From NCBI GenBank assembly GCA_038531745.1, contig JBCBBJ010000005.1, positions 1 through 64,000 on the forward strand: a DNA stretch of 64,000 nt. Reading direction: 5' to 3'. Under the pieces are notes generated by a model. It worked only from the letters and a program-made list of their open reading frames with translations, was not told where the DNA came from and made no database searches. Made by a program: the position numbers and the translations under genes. This DNA comes from CALLPQ01 sp038531745. GTDB taxonomy: Bacteria; Pseudomonadota; Alphaproteobacteria; Caulobacterales; Parvularculaceae. Below, one piece after another: positions 59,339-64,000 of the stretch; the stretch's first letter is position 1; each line of letters starts with the position of its first letter.

Positions 59339-62278
59339 ATGGTTTGGACGCGCACGGCGTGGGGGGCACGCAATCGGCACAGTGACCGGGTTAGGCCGTC
59401 TGTGCGCCGCCAATTTGGGGCCGCTTCCCTGGTGGTAGCCTGTCTCATTTTAGCACCCACATTAGCGACCCTGCCTGCCGCCAACGCGGCTGCCTTGTCC
59501 CAAACGGGTACAACCTTGGCGGCACCCGCGCTTTTTGCCGCTTCTTTGTCGGAGACGACAGCCGACAACCCGGTTGCGCCAGCCGTACAAACGGAGACGC
59601 GGCCCGGTATCGGGGCACCGCTGGTCAAAGACCGCAATGTGCGCCTCACCGCCGCGCCGCTCACCACCGGAGTTGCGCCGGGCATTGCCATCCTGCCCCC
59701 CGGTTTTGCCGCGAGCGCCGCCGTCACCGCAACGGTTCAGGCCAGCGAGACACCCGCCAAACCCCTTGCCCCGACCCTGAAAGAGGATGCCGTGGCGCGC
59801 AATGCCGCCGCCCCAGCCCGGTCGCAGGAGACAGCCGCAAGCGACACCGCCACAAATCCCGAAACGGGCACTACAACGCAGAGCACGACGGGTGATGCGA
59901 ACCCGGAATCGGTAGATGCCGCCCGGGACGCTGCCACAACCACGTCCACACCCACTGGCACCGTTGGCGCGCAAGAAAATCCCGCCGACACCCCCGGCGA
60001 CTTTATTCCGCCCTATACGGATAACCTGGACGCGGTCAGCAATGAGCCCCTGTTTTCACCGCCGCAAACCGTCGCGTGGATCATTGCGCTCATCGCCCTG
60101 GCGCTGTTTGTTGCGTTGTTTGGCTGGTTTGTGCGGCGCCTGGTGACCAATGCGCTGGAGGCTGAAGAACCCACCGGTGAAAGCATTTTCCAGACAACAT
60201 CAGACCAGATGTATCGATTTGATGATGATGACCATATGGCGGCCACCACGGTGCGGCCGGCCGACACCGAGCGCGATGATGATCTTCATCGCCCGTTAAA
60301 TGGCGCGGATTATGATCCTCACATGGAAGAAGAGGACACACTCTTTGGCGATGATGTGGTGGCGGACGCGCGCGCAGACGACAGTGACACCCCATTTGGC
60401 GACGTGGATGACGAGGATGAAACACCGGAAAAACGCGGGTTGATGTCATGGCTGTTTAATCGGCGCAAACAGAAAGCAGATGATGATTTTGACCCTCTGG
60501 ATAATGACGAAGAGCGCGCCTTTATCGATGTTGATGTGAACCCGCCGGACCCGGAAGACGGGGACGAGATGGCCGTGGTCCATATTCACCGCGCTGACGA
60601 GACGCCCGAAGACACCCCCGATGCCGACCTTGACCAAGATGGCCGTGGGGATGACGCCCCAGCACCCGAGCCGGCCCCTGTTGTAGCCGCCGAGCCTATG
60701 GTTGTGCCATCCGTGACCCCGGCGGTTCCGCAACCAAAACCCGCACGGCCGCCCGCAACAACCCCGTTGAATGCAAGCATGTTTGCCGCCGATCAGGACG
60801 AAAAGGCCGCGATGGATGCAAAAGAGACGGCGGTGGAGAGGGCGGCGCAGACGGCAGGGGATAATGACGCGGCCAATCGATCCTATCTTTTTATTGATGC
60901 TGAAAAGACGCGACCTGTTCCCAAACCTGTATCCAGTTCCGCATCCGGGCGCGCCCCCCAACCCGTGGCCAGCGCAGCGCCAACACCCCCGCCCGAAGCG
61001 CGCGAAACCGAACAGATGTTACAACGGCTTGAAAAACGCCAGCAGGAAACAGGCGAAGCCATCTCCGATTTGCGGCAAAAATATACGGCCCAGGCGCAAA
61101 AGCTAACCACCGAGCTTGGAAACTTCCGGGCACAAACCAATAGCTTTCAGCAATCCACAAACCAGACCCTTGAAAAGCGCTTTGCCGCGATTTCCACAAC
61201 CCTCGAACAGGGACTGGCCGAAACGCGGCGGCTGACCGATGAAAAAATCAATCATGTTTCCAAACAGGCCACAGAAATGAACACCGAGGACCTTGAGAAA
61301 AAACTGCAGCATCTTGATGAGCGCTTTACCTCGCAGGCGCGCCTGACCGATATGAATTTTGGCAAGGTTATCCAAAAGCTTGACGGCGCGGCGGCTACCA
61401 AACCCAACCCAGCCTCTCAAGACATCGCCCTGTTGCGCGCCATGCAGGTGTCACTGGATGAAAGCAAGTCCATGCTCAGCAACTTTCAATCGGAGACGCA
61501 ACTGACGGCGCGCAACGTCGCCCATATGGGTGATCGCATGGCGAGCCTGGAAGCAGAGCTTTCAGAACAACGCCAAATGGTCAACACACTGATCGATGAG
61601 GTTGCGGCCGGGCGTCAAGATAAGATTGACGAGAACCTGGCCGTGCCAGCGGCGCAGCCCAAAATGGATGCCCTTGGTTTGTTTGCCCCGGCGTCACCGC
61701 CCGTCAATGCCGCGAGCGAGCTCCAAAGTGAGCGTTTGACGGCCCGCGCTGACAATATCCCCGCAAAACCCGGATCAGCTGAAACTGTATCTACATGGGC
61801 GCCAGCATCTGAGACCGCGCCCAGCGCAACAAACCGCAGCGTTATTACGGTCGATCTTGATGACCCGGCGCCCTTCCGGGAGACCCGGTTGCCCGCGGGC
61901 ACAACGAGCGCCAGGGCAGCCCAACCAAACGGCCATGATGCAAACAGCCAACCGGTTGCTGCCCAGCCCCAAGACGCTCAGCCCCGGGACACGGAGCAAC
62001 ACGCCGCCGAGGACCCCGACATCACGCCCATTTTGATTGAGCCGGCAAGCGTAACACGGCAGCCGGCGGCCCCGGCCCGGGCCGCACAAGATGGTCCTTT
62101 GAGTTTTAGCACGTCGGAGGCAACCGGCGCGCAAACGGCTGTCCAGACACCGTCGGCGCCCGCCGCCCCCAAACCACTGCGCATTCCCACCGAAGAGCGC
62201 GCCGCAGGCCCAGAAAAAACCATCCGACCCCTGACATTCGGGTTCACGTCCTATGACAAGAACGCAACCAATCGGTAG
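59339..62278 (+). CDS. Large bitopic coiled-coil protein, unknown
   Basis: 979 residues from the ATG at 59339 (GAGGG nine nt upstream); the frame is open back to a TTG at 59273. A signal-like hydrophobic stretch (about 25-50) is followed by an Ala/Thr/Pro-rich periplasmic-type region, one membrane helix (about 245-267, WIIALIALALFVALFGWFV), a strongly acidic Asp/Glu region (about 280-435), a Pro/Ala-rich linker, a long coiled coil (about 555-760) and a Pro/Ala-rich tail. The topology suggests a scaffold with a large cytoplasmic coiled coil, somewhat like polar or division landmarks, but no family is recognised. In many relatives rmuC occupies the place after def. Confidence 0.85.
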   Translation: MVWTRTAWGARNRHSDRVRPSVRRQFGAASLVVACLILAPTLATLPAANAAALSQTGTTLAAPALFAASLSETTADNPVAPAVQTETRPGIGAPLVKDRNVRLTAAPLTTGVAPGIAILPPGFAASAAVTATVQASETPAKPLAPTLKEDAVARNAAAPARSQETAASDTATNPETGTTTQSTTGDANPESVDAARDAATTTSTPTGTVGAQENPADTPGDFIPPYTDNLDAVSNEPLFSPPQTVAWIIALIALALFVALFGWFVRRLVTNALEAEEPTGESIFQTTSDQMYRFDDDDHMAATTVRPADTERDDDLHRPLNGADYDPHMEEEDTLFGDDVVADARADDSDTPFGDVDDEDETPEKRGLMSWLFNRRKQKADDDFDPLDNDEERAFIDVDVNPPDPEDGDEMAVVHIHRADETPEDTPDADLDQDGRGDDAPAPEPAPVVAAEPMVVPSVTPAVPQPKPARPPATTPLNASMFAADQDEKAAMDAKETAVERAAQTAGDNDAANRSYLFIDAEKTRPVPKPVSSSASGRAPQPVASAAPTPPPEARETEQMLQRLEKRQQETGEAISDLRQKYTAQAQKLTTELGNFRAQTNSFQQSTNQTLEKRFAAISTTLEQGLAETRRLTDEKINHVSKQATEMNTEDLEKKLQHLDERFTSQARLTDMNFGKVIQKLDGAAATKPNPASQDIALLRAMQVSLDESKSMLSNFQSETQLTARNVAHMGDRMASLEAELSEQRQMVNTLIDEVAAGRQDKIDENLAVPAAQPKMDALGLFAPASPPVNAASELQSERLTARADNIPAKPGSAETVSTWAPASETAPSATNRSVITVDLDDPAPFRETRLPAGTTSARAAQPNGHDANSQPVAAQPQDAQPRDTEQHAAEDPDITPILIEPASVTRQPAAPARAAQDGPLSFSTSEATGAQTAVQTPSAPAAPKPLRIPTEERAAGPEKTIRPLTFGFTSYDKNATNR

Positions 62279-62329
62279 TGGCCTGAAAAAACGCAAGGGC
62301 GGTTTCCTGCAATTGATTGGTGAGGCCCC

Positions 62330-62772
62330 ATGGCGAAAGCGACAAACAAAACCGCGCCGACACGCCAATCGGTTGACGACTTTCTTGATGGCATTGAGCA
62401 TAAGACCCGGCGCGCTGACGCCCTAGTCTGTCTTGCCCTGATGAAAAGGTGACAGATGAAAAACCGGTGATGTGGGGACCGTCCATCATTGGTTTTGGTC
62501 AGTATCACTACATATATGACTCTGGCCGCGAGGGCGATATGCTCAATGTGGGGTTCTCCCCGCGCAAATCATCGCTCGTCCTCTACGTGCTTGGAAGTCT
62601 CGGCTCCGATGAGCCCTTGCTGAAAACCCTGGGAAAATACAAAACCGGTCGTGCCTGTCTTTACATCAATAGGCTGGCGGATGTGGATATGGGCGTCCTT
62701 GAGAAGATCATTGCCAAGTCCTTTCGATTGACCAACGAGAAGTACAACCGCCAATCCGGTACGAACCGGTGA
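62330..62772 (+). pseudogene. DUF1801 gene with a single-base frameshift
   Basis: 62330-62452 encodes a typical DUF1801 N-terminus (ATNKTAPTRQSVDDFLDGIE, RRADALVCLALMK) and then hits TGA. The -1 frame from about 62446 continues the family without gap: VTDEKPVMWGPSIIGFGQYH, VGFSPRKSSLVLYVL, LGKYKTGRACLYINRLADVD. Restoring one A in the AAAA run at 62444-62447 would give one 147-codon gene. TGAGG precedes the ATG. It could be a recent pseudogene, a sequencing error in the short A-run, or rarely a programmed frameshift. DUF1801 proteins are small and of uncertain function. Confidence 0.85.
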
Positions 62773-62866
62773 AGGGGCCTGCGGTCATGAAACTGCAACC
62801 TTGCCAAGCCGGGGGGAAGAGGCGCAAACCGGAGGTGCCAAAAGGCCCTTGAAAGGTTGATCACTG

Positions 62867-64000
62867 ATGCCGGTTTCGCCGTCTTTCTCGCCCGCGACGC
62901 ATTTTTACGATTTATCACCGGGCAACGACGCGCCGTTTTATGATGCGGTGGAGCCTGCCGATTTTCCCGCCCTCACCTTGCGCTATCGCAACGACAGGGC
63001 GGCCCAGTCCGTGGGCCTGGCCACCCTCAATGACGCAGAATGGCTGAACCATTTTGGCCGTTTTGAGCCGCTTGCGGGCGCGCAGGCCGGGCCGCTTGCC
63101 CTGCGCTATCATGGTCATCAGTTTCGCCATTATAACCGCGACCTTGGTGACGGCCGGGGGTTCTTATTTGCCCAGCTTTATGACGGGAACGGACGATTAC
63201 TGGACATCGGTACCAAAGGCTCTGGCCAAACACCCTATTCGCGGAGCGGTGACGGTCGCTTGACCCTGAAAGGTGGGGTCAGGGAAATTCTGGCCACGGA
63301 AATGCTTGCGGCGCTGGGCGTTTATACGTCCAAAACCTTGAGCGTTATTGAGACGGGCGAAGCACTTTATCGCGGCGACGAGCCATCGCCCGCCCGGTCT
63401 TGTGTTCTATGCCGCCTGTCCCACGCCCATGTGCGCTTTGGCACGTTTCAACGCCTTGCCTATGAAAAAGATGACGCCGGTCTGGACCGTCTGGTTGATT
63501 ACTGTCTGACCCATTTGTTGACGGATAATGCTGCGCCAGAGGGTAAGGCGCGGATCATCCATTTTTTTGATCAAGTTGTCCGGCGCAGTGCCAGTTTGGC
63601 CGCCAGTTGGATGGCGGCGGGGTTTGTTCACGGTGTTCTGAACACGGATAATATGACAGTGACGGGGGAGAGTTTCGATTATGGCCCGTGGCGGTTTTTG
63701 CCGGTGGCTGATCCGGGTTTTACGGCGGCCTATTTCGATCAAACGGGGCTTTACGCCTATGGACGCCAACCCGAGGCGGTAGGGTGGAATCTAGCGCAAT
63801 TGGGCGGAGCCCTTGCCCGGATCGCCCCGGCAGACGGTTTGACCCACAGCTTGTCACGCTATCCGAACCACTATGAGCAGTATGCGGAGAAAGCCTTTGC
63901 CCGGCGGTTTGGCCTGGCTGAATTTGGCCCAACCGACCGCACCGATGAGCGCCCGGTCATGGCGTTGCTTAAATGGATGGGCGAGACGGGGGCCCATTTT
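62867..64000 (+). CDS. selO: Protein adenylyltransferase SelO, 5' part
   Basis: 378 codons to the window edge without a stop; the family is about 480-550 residues, so the C-terminus lies outside. SelO (YdiU) is a pseudokinase-fold enzyme that transfers AMP to Ser, Thr or Tyr and takes part in redox defence. Motifs: YHGHQFRHYNRDLGDGRGF, TKGSGQTPYSRSGDGRLTLK (nucleotide-binding loop), KGGVREIL, GFVHGVLNTDNM (catalytic Asn/Asp) and DYGPWRFL (metal Asp). AAAGG precedes the ATG by about 10 nt. Confidence 0.95.
   Translation, partial: MPVSPSFSPATHFYDLSPGNDAPFYDAVEPADFPALTLRYRNDRAAQSVGLATLNDAEWLNHFGRFEPLAGAQAGPLALRYHGHQFRHYNRDLGDGRGFLFAQLYDGNGRLLDIGTKGSGQTPYSRSGDGRLTLKGGVREILATEMLAALGVYTSKTLSVIETGEALYRGDEPSPARSCVLCRLSHAHVRFGTFQRLAYEKDDAGLDRLVDYCLTHLLTDNAAPEGKARIIHFFDQVVRRSASLAASWMAAGFVHGVLNTDNMTVTGESFDYGPWRFLPVADPGFTAAYFDQTGLYAYGRQPEAVGWNLAQLGGALARIAPADGLTHSLSRYPNHYEQYAEKAFARRFGLAEFGPTDRTDERPVMALLKWMGETGAHF

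Noticed and set aside
1..64000. tRNA, rRNA or tmRNA genes
   Set aside because: No cloverleaf-like sequence with a TTCGA-type arm or rRNA-like stretch was found in the intergenic regions read by eye; a tRNAscan run could still find one.

Overview
The window is a gene-dense chromosomal segment from an alphaproteobacterium. The evidence is the conserved block Tim44-like / MltA / Smr / HslU facing FxsA / SecB, the ccmF-ccmH (cycK-cycL) pair, a CC0125/CC1285-type lipoprotein, def-fmt-truA next to dapE and lepB, and a metK/trmB neighbourhood. PEP-CTERM/exosortase genes, an Fe-S bacterial photolyase and an RTX protease fit a free-living aquatic or surface-attached organism. I cannot name the genus. 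No rRNA, tRNA, CRISPR array, transposase or integrase gene was found.

Layout. 1-1.7 kb is AT-richer and poorly coding: a repeated near-palindrome, two strong sigma70-type promoters, two small membrane or exported proteins and a long hairpin. 1.7-9.7 kb holds a dicarboxylate symporter, YceI, an exported S9 peptidase, a double PilZ protein, a lipoprotein and an MscS channel. 9.9-15.8 kb is a compact exosortase/EPS cluster (EpsD-, EpsF- and EpsG-like proteins and an exosortase-EpsI fusion) divergent from a PEP-CTERM protein. 15.8-24.7 kb holds an acyl-CoA/ACP synthetase-like ligase, pyrF, nth, ccmF-ccmH and oligopeptidase B. 24.9-34.5 kb holds an RTX subtilase/sedolisin-like protease, a metzincin-type metalloprotease, a membrane-anchored prephenate-dehydratase-like protein and a PlsC acyltransferase. 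34.7-43.3 kb is housekeeping (hslU, smr, mltA, Tim44-like, fxsA, secB, cytochrome c, an SDR, a photolyase). 43.3-50.6 kb mixes REP-like repeats, a GT2, a CE15-like lipoprotein, trmB, a DUF4760 gene behind an unusual leader, a YbjN-like protein and metK. 50.9-64 kb holds a GT2, a MocA-SDR fusion enzyme, dapE, truA, lepB, fmt, def, a 980-residue bitopic coiled-coil protein, a frameshifted DUF1801 gene and the 5' part of selO.

Together the accessory genes point to an extracellular matrix and proteolysis lifestyle: polymer length control and PEP-CTERM sorting, c-di-GMP sensing, two glycosyltransferases with a nucleotide-sugar-type fusion enzyme, and four large peptidases. The items most worth a second look are the leader at 47.69-47.81 kb (an 18-codon ORF, then a terminator whose 3' arm is the ribosome binding site of the next gene), the EpsG homologue with three degenerate nucleotide-binding motifs, the prephenate-dehydratase-like membrane protein, and the single-base frameshift in the DUF1801 gene.
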